From: Echinococcus granulosus
Lineage: Eukaryota; Platyhelminthes; Cestoda; Cyclophyllidea; Taeniidae
Reading direction: 5' to 3'
Length of the DNA: 64,000 bases
Assembly (NCBI RefSeq): GCF_000524195.1
Contig: NW_020170414.1
Coordinates: 386,121-450,120, forward strand
Within the stretch, counting starts at the first letter, position 1. Every line of letters begins with the position of its first letter. Shown piece after piece: positions 10,779 through 22,759 of the stretch. The notes under the pieces are model-generated. The model was given only the letters and a program-made list of their open reading frames with translations. It searched no databases and had not been told where the DNA came from. A program made the position numbers and the translations under genes.

Positions 10779-12404
10779 ATGACGCAGCTACCGGTTGGGA
10801 AGTATTGGTGCTTCGCAGAAAATGCCTACCTTGTTGAAGATACTTACCTACTGGCACCAACTGATGACATCACTACGGAGAGACTGAGGTACACTCTTCA
10901 ATACGGACTACTTATTCTACCCCCTATTTCCTCTCTCCTTGCGATCTGCAATTCAGTTGCAATTTTGCGTGACTGCATTCGTGACTATTGCTTAAATGGG
11001 CCCTACCTTGTTGCCTACTGCCTTCTTAAACTGATGGCTGCTGCTCTTCTGTGGATCATGGCGTTTCCTCGTTTCATGCAGATCTCTTCAACCACCGATG
11101 CTGGTAGAAGGGTGTCAGCGAAAATACCCACTCTTATAATGACCCAGCAGGCCTTTCGCTTAGCTGCCACATGGCTGTTCTTCTTCCTTCTTGTGTGCCA
11201 GATCTTCGCTGTAGCTAGGCTTACCCGATCCATTACTTCAAAGTGTACAATTGCCCCGCAGTTCAATGCCATTCACACCAATCTCAGATCCTGCAAGTGC
11301 ATTACTTCAGTGTTCCAAGTGTTGACTGACAAGACATGTCAGTTATTCTGTACGGAGCAACCAACACCTGCCACTCAGTCAGAAGAACGGAGCTTTCGCA
11401 GGACCTACGGTCACTCTATCCTCTGCATAATGTGCATTGTCGTGTTTTCAACCCTGTTAACCGCACCACAAATAGGGAATTTCAGGATCGAGAATGGAGG
11501 AGATTCTCTTGAATGGTGTGTTACCAATTCGCTTGGGTCGCCTGCTTATGAGTATATGCAGAGCTTTTTAGCATTTATGTCTCCGGCTGTGTGCTTTCTC
11601 GTCCTCCTCCTCACCATGTCATGTAGGCTTGTCAAAGTGGGCCAAAAACCTCATCACCATCTCCACTGTCTCTGCCATGTTCCTGCGGAGAACACAGAGA
11701 AGTCAGATGACAATAGCGGGCAAGTACTTATGTGGGAATGTAAATTCATCACATTCATTAGTCTTGTGGAGTTTGTGAGTTGGCTCCCAGTAAATGCCCA
11801 AACTAATCTGCATCGACTAGGTTGGATAAGGAATGATGGAAGGTGGATTAATGTCTGGATTTTGTGTGAAATTGCTCTGCTGACGGGCGATGTCTTGGTA
11901 CAGATAATCCTCTTCGCTAAGATCTTATTCGAGTCTGCAATTTGCTGCCGAGGGAAGAGAGTAGATACAACTGACGCGCAAGCAGATACAACTGACTTAC
12001 AAACTAGTCGACACTACACACCAGAAGATACGGAATATGCTGCCGATAGTCTTGTGCCCCTGTATTCCTCGCAAATAGACTCTCAACAATTGGCGAAAAG
12101 AAAGTCAATTCTTCATGTAAGGATGTCGCCGCCCCCTCTACCCTCTCCAGACTACACCTACGGGGCTCTCAAAATGTCAGGTCAGGAAGACATGGATTCA
12201 GCCTCGCTTAAACTCTCCTGTTTCCAACGTGAATACGCCAATAACACCACCCCTACTCCCACCAACACCACTACCAGTCCCACTACAAACGCGGATCTGC
12301 CTTTTTTCTGCGCCTTTCCAGATCACGAGGATTATCGTCAGTCTCAATTTACCACCACAGAAGAGTACTTTGATTCCCACGGCGTTTTGGTTTCTCGTCT
12401 ATAA
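10779..12404 (+). CDS. Divergent seven-transmembrane receptor, rhodopsin-like GPCR, intronless
   Basis: A 541-residue open frame in one exon. The open frame extends eight codons upstream to a TTG, but the first ATG is 10779. Seven hydrophobic segments lie near residues 40-63, 75-97, 126-148, 211-233, 259-283, 321-342 and 357-383. TM1 carries CNSVAIL, like the conserved GNxxxI region. The DRY position reads ARL, TM6 has SWLPVNA, and the NPxxY site is replaced by GDVLVQI. The loop between TM3 and TM4 is unusually long (about 60 residues) and cysteine-rich. The C-terminal tail, about 155 residues, is Ser/Thr-rich with a proline cluster (SPPPLPSPDY) and threonine runs. It would sit in the plasma membrane. 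The ligand is unknown. Flatworm genomes contain lineage-specific rhodopsin-like orphan receptors, some intronless, and this fits such a group, but that placement is inference. Confidence 0.75.
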   Translation: MTQLPVGKYWCFAENAYLVEDTYLLAPTDDITTERLRYTLQYGLLILPPISSLLAICNSVAILRDCIRDYCLNGPYLVAYCLLKLMAAALLWIMAFPRFMQISSTTDAGRRVSAKIPTLIMTQQAFRLAATWLFFFLLVCQIFAVARLTRSITSKCTIAPQFNAIHTNLRSCKCITSVFQVLTDKTCQLFCTEQPTPATQSEERSFRRTYGHSILCIMCIVVFSTLLTAPQIGNFRIENGGDSLEWCVTNSLGSPAYEYMQSFLAFMSPAVCFLVLLLTMSCRLVKVGQKPHHHLHCLCHVPAENTEKSDDNSGQVLMWECKFITFISLVEFVSWLPVNAQTNLHRLGWIRNDGRWINVWILCEIALLTGDVLVQIILFAKILFESAICCRGKRVDTTDAQADTTDLQTSRHYTPEDTEYAADSLVPLYSSQIDSQQLAKRKSILHVRMSPPPLPSPDYTYGALKMSGQEDMDSASLKLSCFQREYANNTTPTPTNTTTSPTTNADLPFFCAFPDHEDYRQSQFTTTEEYFDSHGVLVSRL

Positions 12405-12669
12405 ATGGCCATTTCTCCGTCTTTTTTGACGCGAAATAGAGTTCTTCTTACTTGCTTTTCTTTGTAATTCAACTCTGTCTTTGTACTTAAATGTGCTATG
12501 GTTTGTTCAAACTCGTTTCAGCCCAAACTGCTGGCCAGAGGTGAGGGGACCTTGGAGGAGAGTCGCTTTAGCTGGTCACGAGGAGCATTGAAGTAGTCTG
12601 ATACTAAACAACGTACTTAGAATAGCAACACCATGATGAAATATTTTTTGTAGAGGCACACAATGTAGC

Positions 12670-12675
12670 AATAAA
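12670..12675 (+). promoter_or_regulatory. Poly(A) signal AATAAA for the receptor gene
   Basis: The first canonical AATAAA downstream of the receptor stop codon, 266 bases after it, giving a plausible short 3' UTR. Confidence 0.55.
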
Positions 12676-15169
12676 ATCCAGAAAATACTGTCTACCCCCT
12701 TAATGTCTCGCTTCACAATCGTAAAAGGATGCAAATATACTCGGAAATGACGCATCCATTTGATGATACCTTAATAGGTGGTTCAGTTTCGCTAGCTGGA
12801 CATCCGTTTCAACTCCTATCAGGCGGATAGGTTAAGATTTAGACAGCATTCTGAAGGGATCATTAAAAAAGGTAAAGGTCCTTAACAGTAACCAGAAAAG
12901 TTACAGGCTCCACCATAAAAGTGGTTTGAGTAAAGGATGAAATACAACATTAAACTGACAAAAGAAACATTTGAAGTCATAAATGAAAAATTTGCTTGAC
13001 GCGAGCCTCCTATGTCATGTAAAGTTGAACAGTGCATTTCAAAGTTTAATATTCCGACTGCAGCAAAGCCTGGAAATTGCGTAACCTCTGATGATAAATT
13101 GGCCGCCTGGCGCCAGATAACTTGGGCATTTGTAATTCCCCTCGGTGCACGCATCTCACCGACAAAGTGAAAGCTCTGACTCTTGGGACCTCACACACAA
13201 CCGGGCTCAATGAAGTCAAGATCAAATAAAATGCTGCCGTGGCCGGGTTTTTTATTCTTCAGTCGGTCATCACACTGCATTCAACCTGCTTGGTTGCGCC
13301 TGAGAGGCACGACATTCAGACTGAGCCTTTTTAGCGTGGCATTGCCAAAGGGGCATCAAAGCACAGCCCGAGTGGTGACACTGCATGCTTCCACTGTTTT
13401 GAAGACTTTTTTATTTCTAAAATTGTTTTGAGGTGCACACGCTTTGGACGTGTCCTAATTCAATCCCAAAAAACTCCGACCTTTCTTGTCAAAATACTTC
13501 CTCAGCTTCATATAACATTCAGAGGAGGTCGAAAATGAAAAGCTGTCCTGGAAAGCCGTACACACCTCCTGCTGTTTTAATTCTTTTATGGAGTCACGTA
13601 ATATAGTAGAGTGAGTGTCAATCAAGCGGTTCACCCGGTTGCTAAAAGTTCACCGGAATTACTGCAGTGAAGAGGCCTGAGAACTGCCAATCTATTGGCA
13701 CCATAGCTGACATACTGAGGTGAAGTTGACTCTCCTTAAAAGTCACTCAACACTGCACCGTGTTTAGGTTTACAAGCGCAAGTAATTTTACAAGAAACTT
13801 CACCAACGAATGTCCTTTTCCACCCGTACTATCACTATTGCCCAACGGTTCGATGGTGGGACTATCCCACGACATGTTTCGCAGTCATTAGCATTTGACA
13901 CTTAGTCCTCCTTGCAGTACCCCCATGGTAGTGCTCCTTTTTATACCTGTACCATCAAAAGTTCCATTTTGGTTTGGAGTGGACGCTTTCCCTTGGTACT
14001 ACTTAAATTCGTGCTTGTGTAAAAGAACAACTGTACCTATACATGTTGTGTGAAAGGATGCACTAGTTGTTTACACCCTTAACATCCCTTGCCTTTGTTC
14101 TATACGTCACCGAGAGTAGGAGTCAAAGTCACTCAGACAGGCTTTTATTCGCATCCTTTGGTGATGTTACTGAGTCATACCTAGCCCATTATCTTGAGGT
14201 GGATTTTGTACAATTGTTCTTTTTAAGCTCATGACACGAAAGGTATTAGAAATAGGATGATCATCCCTGCCTCCTAGCGGACGCCTGCGTGACGCTCCAC
14301 TTTTTGGGTTAAATGAAAGCTCTTTTTAACGCGGACTTCCTAATACCTTTGTAAGCACTTTAGTGACTGTGATGCAAAGTAGACTCAATTTAAAAGGTTG
14401 AAGGATTGAAATAAAAACACGGTGCACGATCCCCTCCAGATGGGAGTTGGCACATTGTCATAACACCGATAAATGGGACTTGATGACTAAGGCCGCGATT
14501 ACCTGAAGAAGGCTATTGACTCATGCATACCTGGTTTGCTGCTTGCTTTATTCAGGTACGGTAAGGGCTGCCCCCTCAAAATTGTGGGCCACTGCAGCGG
14601 CCATCACTTCATTTATTTTGGGCGTCGGCTACACATACTATCCAGCTAATCATAACATGGGGTAGATTGACTCCTCTTAAAAACATCTAATTGCAAATTT
14701 CTAGAAGGAGTATTTCTGCACCAACGATAAACGACTTTATGGCTCAGTATTCAGTTAATTTCTAAATAAGCGTCTCTAAAGTTGTTAAACTTTTGTTCTT
14801 TTGCCGAGTAAAGTTTTGCCAGAAAAGCTAAATCAGGTAAAAAATAATTTACAAACGATGCTGTGTATATTTTACCAGTTAATGCCATTTAGGTAGTCGC
14901 GAAATCTGCGGACTTGTTGTGCAAACAATAACCTACCCTAGTGTGATTGAAACGACCCACTTAGCGTTTTCTATTCCTTACAACCTTCACACTGGCAAGT
15001 AAAACAATATTTTTGCAAATTCATCCTCGAATTTCTTAATATTTGCCTAAAAGATGTCTGAATAAAATTCTAGCCGACAGAAATTTAAGAAAGGTGAAAT
15101 CGTCTCCCGTTTAGACACTATCAACTTAATAGGTCTTGACAGCTTTATAGCCAAATCCAAATAGTTAAC
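12676..15169. other. Non-coding stretch
   Basis: No exon recognised on either strand. Moderately AT-rich with scattered GC-richer patches (for example 13160-13400) that may be decayed repeats I cannot classify. Confidence 0.4.
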
Positions 15170-15365
15170 TGTAGCGTCCCGAGACTCCCCGAGGACGAAA
15201 GAGGACGCAATACTTGGGCAGAATATATATTCACCTCGGAGAAGGTGTCTGGGCTATTGGCATGGCCCGAAAGGCCAGCCCACCCAACGAGGTACAAGGG
15301 GGCTAATTCAAAGTACCAAAGTGACGCCTCACCGATGCCGAGGGATAAACCACTATCGTATTACA
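15170..15365 (+). mobile_element. Solo terminal repeat of the TRIM-like family, nearly full length (196 bp)
   Basis: Starts TGTAGCGTCCCGAGACTCCC and ends ATCGTATTACA, so both TGTA and TACA ends are present. Internal landmarks in order: GAGGACGAAAGAGGACG, ACTTGGGCAGAATATATATT, CTATTGGCATGGCCCG, CTCACCGATGCCGAGGGATAAA. It has no internal region. One of the best copies for defining family boundaries. Confidence 0.8.
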
Positions 15366-18300
15366 TAACAGCTTGTAATGATGGGCCAAAAAGTCGCTAG
15401 CTCTAATCCGATCAAAAACATATTTACGATCCATGCAAAGCAAATTGGAGTGGAGGTAGTAAGCGAATTAGTTTCCGAAAGCTTTGATTGACATCAGCCA
15501 TTTACACCTAAAACCTGTTCTTCCACTTTTCAAAGCAAGGGAAAAGTCACGGTTGCATTCCAAGTGCAAAAGCTAGGCATATTATGAGGGATTTCGATAA
15601 TCAACAGAAAAAGTAGGTGAGGCGGAAGTTGGGTTTACTTTAATGCTCATGCAGCGGATAAACCAGCATTCGCCTATTCGTTTAATTCTACTTTATTGGA
15701 TCAGGCACACAATTGTAAATTTTCCTCGGGCCAAAAGAATAGCGTACAAATCCGTTATGAAATTTAAGTAATAAAACACTAGCAGGAATAAAAAAAGTGA
15801 TTAGAACGATTCCTAGTTGTACCGGAAATACCGTACTTTGTCTTGAGAAGATCTAATCAAAACATTTCGGGTGACCGCACAAGTTAATGCGGCTTCATTG
15901 TAGTTCGCGCCGACGATTTATATCAACTTTTATGGACTTATGTAGTGTGCTGGAACAAAGTAAAGGCATTAGCACAATTATTGTATCTTGTAACATCTCT
16001 CCTTTGTTTGGAAACTTCATTTAACGTCGGTCGAATCTGGTCAAGCCAATTGAAAATGGTCGATTTTACGAATTTAATGCAGGTTCCACAATTGTTTTCA
16101 CCCTTTGAAGAGGGTGCAGTGGTGGGGCGCAGTGCCTGGAAAAGGTTTAAAATGTTTGATTTCTGTGGTAAACAATACAAAGCTGGATGCGTCTCACTCA
16201 GGAAGACCGTCTGTTCTCGATGCTGGAGAATAATACAGACCTACTTATTAAAATAGTTGGAGCTAATTATTCCAGTAACTTTTAACAGTGCTTGAAGCAA
16301 ATAAGAAGGTGGTTCGATTACACCCATATCGTCTGGACAGCCACAGTGGTGAATGCAAACAAAATTATTTCCACATACAATGTATTGGCAAATGTCAGTA
16401 AGTTCTAAAAGCCATCAGTTTGCCCTCTTCCCCTTTCACGCAAGTTATAAAGGCGGATTTTTTTAGGTTGGATGGTAACTGAATTAGTTATGCATTCTAA
16501 CGTACGGTAAACAAACGATTCACATTGTCAGGACACACCCCACTTCATTCCAGGAGGACATACTTGCCCTCTGTGTGTGATGGACTGCAGGCGCAATTGT
16601 TCAGTACGCATTTCCTCCTGAAGACCAAACACATGTGACTGAAATTTATCTGCTTAATACAACTAGAAAGCGGTCAAGAAAAGCTTCTTCGAGAATCGTC
16701 AAGACTGGCAGGCCTGATGGCCCACAGGAGAGTCCTAGTACGGCCGTAAAATGTAGCACAAAGTTTTATACGCTCAAGCCTATCCTTGAGCAGGTAAGAA
16801 CGGACTGCTCCCCTATCCCCTATCATTTGTATTCTCCTGATGACATTCCTCCGAGTGATGAACGTAATAAGGTCTTGGATATCTATAAATAGCGTGCTAA
16901 ATAAACAGTCGGGGAAGTTCGAGGTTGCTAGGGCCATGGTGCTTGCTTGTGAAGACGCAGTGTTTTATGGTATTGGAATTTGCAATCTTGTGTCCCTTTG
17001 GAAAAGGATGATAAATGGTGATGGCTACTCCCTTTGAAGAAAAACTCCATTTCCCCATTTTATGATTCTAACTGTAGGAAATTGCATGCAACTCTTTGGT
17101 TGCCCTATACATAACTTATGCATACCTTGGAAGCATTAAGTCAAGTGAAACAGAGGATATAAAGGTGAATGGGTTTAATAGTCAAAGAAATTAGCTGTTC
17201 CGAACCATCGATAGGCTAAACCTCTACGACCTTCCACAATGTATTGACTTAAATGAAGGAAATTAATGCTATCGAGAGAAGAAGCCTAATTATAAAGAGG
17301 GTGGCTACAAGTGTTGGTTATAAAATGAAAGGCTATCATTTACAGCTATTCGCAGAATTTAATGGCAAGCCGAGTTGTGAAATGTTCTACCCATTAGCTG
17401 CCCGCGCTAGACCGACATTTACCTACCACGAGGATTGGAGGAGCAGAATCACCTGTCTATATGGAGGGAAAAAGAGGGAGGCAACATTATTACCCAAAAG
17501 AGACGGGCATTTTCTGCCCGCCTAATGCAATGATATTTTACTGCTCCCTCATTTTTAGGATCACTCTAGTCTGTAATAAAAAAGGGTAAGCTTTGGAAGA
17601 GATGTATATCTGCATTTGGCGGCTTCAGCCGCTGTGGGAAAAAACGGATCACCCTTGTAAAGGAGGCATTCACAACTTAATATTCATGCATGCTTTGGAG
17701 AAATGGAGGAGGATAACAAATAATGAGAAGGTATTGTTGTAGTTAATTAATTAAACACACGTTTTTATGCACAAAAATACATTAATATGTTTTTAGAGTA
17801 AACCATACGGTCGCAGGAGGTGCGCATAGCCTTCGGGATAATCACAAAGGTAATCATTCGAACCCACGTCTTGAAGAAGGTTGATTCAGGCATAAATTTT
17901 CTAAATTTGTCGGTTTTACAAATGACTCACTTCCTTGCGGTGATTCTCGTGGATTCAAAGATAGTTGAGATACAGGTGAAACAGGTAACCGGTAATCTTC
18001 CCAGCTAATCAAGTTTGTAAGTCCCACGGGAGTGTATTCATGTCCTGGTGCATCCCACAGTTACTTTAATGAAGGATTTGTTACGAATTGAAACGTTCTA
18101 TCTTCTCTAAGGCATAGAATAAATTTAATAATCGAGAAATTATAAGGATTTAAAGGGGCTAGCTGTGCTGCATGTTTGTTTAAATGCACATTTTAGGTGG
18201 AACGAGGCTAGCATATACGAACCTCGTGACTGAGGGGGAGCCAATGGCTCCTGAGGAGGATGCAGCCTCCGAACCCATATACCTTCGACCTCCCAAACCC

Positions 18301-18477
18301 TTCTATCACATAAAAGATGTGTCCATCTAACCAATCTGCTCGTTTCATGGATGTAAGGCCAGAAGTGGAAGAGTGAATCGCAGAACCAGTTTTATAATTT
18401 CACGTCATTCCTTTAAGATGAATAACACATAAATTTACCCATTTATGATACGCTTAAGATTTTCACAGTGTTACGCA
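15366..18477. other. Non-coding stretch with overlapping short open frames
   Basis: At 15938-16256 a plus-strand 103-codon frame and a minus-strand 80-codon frame overlap, and neither has a recognised domain. Frames at 16635-16937 and 17253-17525 are also unrecognised. No splice-supported gene model could be built. Confidence 0.35.
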
Positions 18478-19374
18478 ATATGATAGGGCCCTGAGTCTTC
18501 CCTGAAGTTTAGAAAAGTCGGGAGTGGGGGAAGATATTTTACTCGTGTATAGAAGAGCTGAGTCCATCGGCATGGTCCGGGCGTCATGCCGATGGGCGGG
18601 AGTACAATCATTTGAGCCTTAAGCATCCCAGTAATCAAATGCAAAGTTTTATGGCCCTTTCTTCTCTCGAGTGCCGTCCCTTGCGCTCGCCTTGATCAGT
18701 CTCCCATGTGGACCACCACAATGTTGTCAGTATTGTGTGAGTGACATCCATGTACCAACCGTGTCAGTAAATGCATGATCTCAATACCATTGACCCCTCT
18801 TGGCAATTCCGCTGCACCTGGAATGTCGTCCTATCCCGGAAATGTATTGGAAAAAGGGGTATGCACTATCCATTACATATGTCTATCACTCAATTGAGTA
18901 CTGTCCAGTCGTGTGTCTTAGTTCCATCCAGCTAGTGGAGAGATGTGGGAGTTTTTGTGCCGTAGATACCTCCTCAACGAAACTTTCAAGATAGTTTTTG
19001 CCAAGACTGGTGGCGCCTTGGTTGTTGATAGCATTCCTGCAGGTCATGAGACTGGAGTAGTTGCCTAATGGAGACGTCATCAGCAACATATTCCCTTCCT
19101 GTCACTCTATGGAATGTCGTTTAGCAGTTGAACGAGGGTAGTCGCCCTTAAGGACAAGTTTCCCCTTCCACTGACACCATTGTAGTTCCTCCAGTCTTTC
19201 CTGAAGTTAAATGAACTGGGAGGATTAGAAGGGAAGGTATATTACAGTTGCACAGAATGGCTGAGGCTATCGGCTTGGCCCGGAGGACGTGACGGTGTGC
19301 GGAAGTACGATGGTGGAGCCTTAAGCTCTTGCCCAACCACAATTGAGATTTAAACAAACAATCAAAGGATTACA
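18478..19374 (+). mobile_element. TRIM-like element copy F (best-preserved plus-sense full copy)
   Basis: First terminal repeat about 18478-18650 (CCTGAGTCTTCCCTGAAG, AGAAGAGCTGAGTCCATCGG, TTTGAGCCTTAAGCATCCC). The internal region then starts TATGGCCCTTTCTTC and includes CCCCTCTTGGCAATTCC, CCATCCAGCTAGTGGAGAGATG and GATAGCATTCCTGCAGG. The second terminal repeat, 19181-19374, runs TGTAGTTCCTCCAGTC to AAAGGATTACA (194 bp). The order repeat-internal-repeat in direct orientation is the defining architecture. Confidence 0.8.
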
Positions 19375-19915
19375 CTGCTTTAAAGGCAAAAAAATGAATA
19401 AGCCTATAAAAGATTTTGGTGTTTTCAGAACCATAAATACCATTTTACATCATCAAAAGTTTGAGTGCACCACTTTTTTAGTGCCCTCTCGAGAGATTAA
19501 GTATGCCTCAAACATAAAATACTTTGATGTTAAATAGGAATTTTTGTTTATCATATCATGCGTGGAGGCTTGTCGAGGGATCTGGGACATGTGGTATGTC
19601 ATGCACTTCGTGGACGTCATGCTCGAGTGATTTATCGGCGCACTGGTACTGTATCCACCACAACAGCTGGCAAGGCATGGAATTCGTTTTCTCACTCAAT
19701 GTTTCATCTCGATACAAATCCATGGGTAACGTTTTAGCCATTTTCTCAAAAAAAGGCAACTGGAAAGAAGAACGATGTGAATTGTTTCGCCCTAGAAGGT
19801 CACAACTCATAGATGATTCTCTTGGTTTCGAGTATCGCCAAGGTCTCCCTTGAGTCGCTAAAGCAGTTCTAGAAGAACCTCATTGGGTTTCGCAAAGCCA
19901 TAAATTGTGCATGCT
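19375..19915. other. Spacer between oppositely oriented TRIM-like copies F and C
   Basis: Contains overlapping open frames at 19524-19853 (plus) and 19453-19695 and 19556-19810 (minus) with no recognisable domain and no splice support. Confidence 0.4.
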
Positions 19916-20790
19916 TGTAATACTTCGTATCTTTGTTTAACTAGAGGTTTTAGTAACATGTCGCTTAGGACTCCACAGTTTCATCGCCGTCTGATCCATG
20001 CTAGTAGCCTCTCAGCCCCTTCTGTAGGTGACCAATACATATTCTTCAGGGAAGTGTCGGGGTGCCACAATGGTGATAGCGGATTACGAACCCGATCTTG
20101 AAGGAAAAACATCCTTATTTCCAATGTGCGGTAGAAAAAGTACATATGCTGCGGGTGGGGGAATCTATGACCAACCTTCAACAGAAGGGTTGAAACTGCC
20201 GTCTACCTTTGGCAGCAACTCTGTCCGCCGTACCTGTATGAAGATGTCAACCATGTAAATGCACAATGCCTTTACTATCTCTAAACTAGCTGGATAGAAC
20301 TAGGATAGATACGGTTGGACAGCACCTAACAGAAAACAAGGCCGTTAGGAGGAGTGGATGCGAAACCTTATTCTTTCAAAACTATTTTAGACCACGTTTC
20401 CTATTAAATGATGCTGTTTTTAGGTCAGCGCTCTTGCTAGATGGCCAGCTCCTTCCCCTTCCCTCATAGCAGCTCCTCAACAGGATCAGTAACATAACAT
20501 TCGTATATCTTCTTCGATGACTGCCGGATTCGATTAGTGTGTGATTTCCTTACAGCACTTACTTTGTTGCGATGACCGAAGCGGGGGGTTGAACAAGATG
20601 AGCTCCGGGGCAGGATGCTTAAAAGAGAAGGTAAAGGGCTGCTTAGGACCTTAGCATAGTGCTTCCGCTGGGGTGTTTGGCCTTCGGGCCTTGCCAGTAG
20701 TCACCAAGCCCTCCTATAGACCGACAATAAAAATTCTGCCTAAGTATTGCGCATTTTTTCGTCCTCAGAGAAGTCTTTGGGCACTAAATA
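19916..20790 (-). mobile_element. TRIM-like element copy C
   Basis: Reversed on the plus strand. The lower terminal repeat, 19916-20068, begins TGTAATACTTCG and contains GTTTAACTAGAGGTTTTAG and GCTAGTAGCCTCTCAGCCCC. The internal region holds CGAACCCGATCTTGAAGG, AACTAGCTGGATAGAACTAGG and CAGCACTTACTTTGTTGCGA. The upper terminal repeat, about 20640-20790, contains GGGCCTTGCCAGTAGTCACC and AGAGAAGTCTTTGGGC. The internal region is shorter than in copies B and D, consistent with internal deletion. Confidence 0.75.
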
Positions 20791-22759
20791 CTGTCAAAAA
20801 TGAAAAATATATAAAAGGTAAAACAAAATGATGTGTCTATTTCGTGAACTTTATTTGTTAGTTTAGTTGCTTTGGCTTTGCGACTTGGTTGCTCAATGCT
20901 GTCAATCTGAATTATTACCAAGCTGTGCAAATCCCTTAAAACATATACAGAAATAGAGATGGCGGAGTTATGCGTGAGGCCTTTAGTGTGACGTTGATGT
21001 GATAAAATCTCTTAGAACTAAAAGGATTTGCTTTCTAATTTTTATTAGGCAGGGACACGTCACATCATCATTTTCAGAGCGCTCTTCTTCTTATAAAGTA
21101 CGCTTTTATATTTGCTTCTCGGAGGAAATTCGTTTGCCTCCCACAAAGTGGAATGCATCAAAAGGTTGTGGGGAGAAATTTAGGTTATGAATGGGATGAA
21201 AAGCACTGGAGTTATGATCTCCTAGCCAACGAAAGCTGGCTACTTAAGGGGTTAGAGAAGTGGGTGAAGACTATAAACAGCTCATGAAACCTGGATAACA
21301 TTGGCGGGATGGTTGCGGAACCATCTGATCTGTCAGATGCTATTAAGAGGATAGTTAGAAATGCTTTGATGTTAAAAGCATGGATCTGGGTATTATTGGT
21401 TGGAATGACACTGTCACATTATTGTAGTGGTTGAGATATCCCTGGAAGCATTATATGATTACAAGAATGGATAGGAATTGACTATAAATGTGTAGAAGGA
21501 CTGTTGGAGAGTTAATAGACCTGGTAACTGGAACTTAAGGAGATTGAGAGGCCCAAGTGGATGATAATCACCAATTTATTCTATAGCCCTCTTTTTAAAT
21601 GTCAGCTTAGGTCCCCTAGTGGTCATTCTTCCTCATCAGACCTCTTATCGCAATCTGTCCTCCAAAGATCACTCACACGTTCGACAGCAAGTGAGGATGA
21701 GGGACTATTTGATCCTAACTTTGGATTGTGCGGAATGCGTTGTAGATGCGCATCGACTTCACACTAAGGCAGGACCCTACTTTGGAGTAGGCCCATTTCA
21801 TTTACCATCCGCAAATCGTAGGGAAATTTATCTAAAACCCGACTTGACTTTATCCAACACACTAAAATTTGGTTGTTCTATTTTCAGGTCATGGTGATGG
21901 AGTGCCTACAGAAAAAAAGACTACTTTGAAGGTCTAATAATGACTTATCTCCACGAAACCAATTACTCACTGTAAAGGCCCTTCTCTTGTAAGTTTTTGG
22001 TTCTGCTGTTCAAAGTGTAACATATGGATTGGTCGTTCTAACTAACTTTTCGCAACACTGCTACTTAAACTGCCATCAGTAGTAGAAATCCCACGATAAT
22101 CATGTACTTTGCACGCCCTTCCGTGTCGGGCAATCGGAACAGCGAATTCCAAAAATGTGTCATCTTATTGCTCCATTAATGTAAAGCGTTCCACAAAAAA
22201 AATTTCAAGCGATCCATTGTCTCCAAAGTAATTAATACAGTAAGGACCAGAATAGAAAAGTTGTTTCCTGTGAGATACAGGTAAACATTGCATGGGGCCG
22301 GCTGCATGGAGGATGCGATTATAGGTTTGGTTAATAAGTTAAAAGTGTTTAACTCTTAAAGTCTATTAAAGTACAAAAGGGTCTCAGATGTTGACCACTT
22401 TAACCATTCAGTCGAACACATATCCCACTACCTTCGTGACGTGGACGCCCACACACCCACTACCAACTAGCATTTCTGTCAGGTAATTCGAAACTAAACT
22501 TATTGAGCTATCATTGAAACTAAAGCACCACTGTATTGCACAGATTCTCCGTGAAGACATTGAGCATCGGATTCTGCGTTCCCTCTCCCACTTCCGATTG
22601 GTCACGCCGGGGTGGAGAACAAACGAGGAGTGACGTAGAGGTTTATAGGTAGTCAAGGTTTAAGGGAGATCGGAGTTACTTTCCTCTCCATGGATTAAGG
22701 ACATCCAGTCCGTCACGTGGTTGGTGCATACTAACTCCTTCTCACCCCATACGCATACG
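20791..22759. other. Non-coding stretch with one possible orphan exon
   Basis: No gene recognised. A serine-rich frame near 21605-21694 sits between an AG acceptor and a GTGAGG donor (see findings). The rest shows nothing distinctive. Confidence 0.4.

Noticed and set aside
15938..16256. Opposing 103- and 80-codon frames
   Set aside because: Neither has a recognised domain; at most one could be real and nothing decides which.
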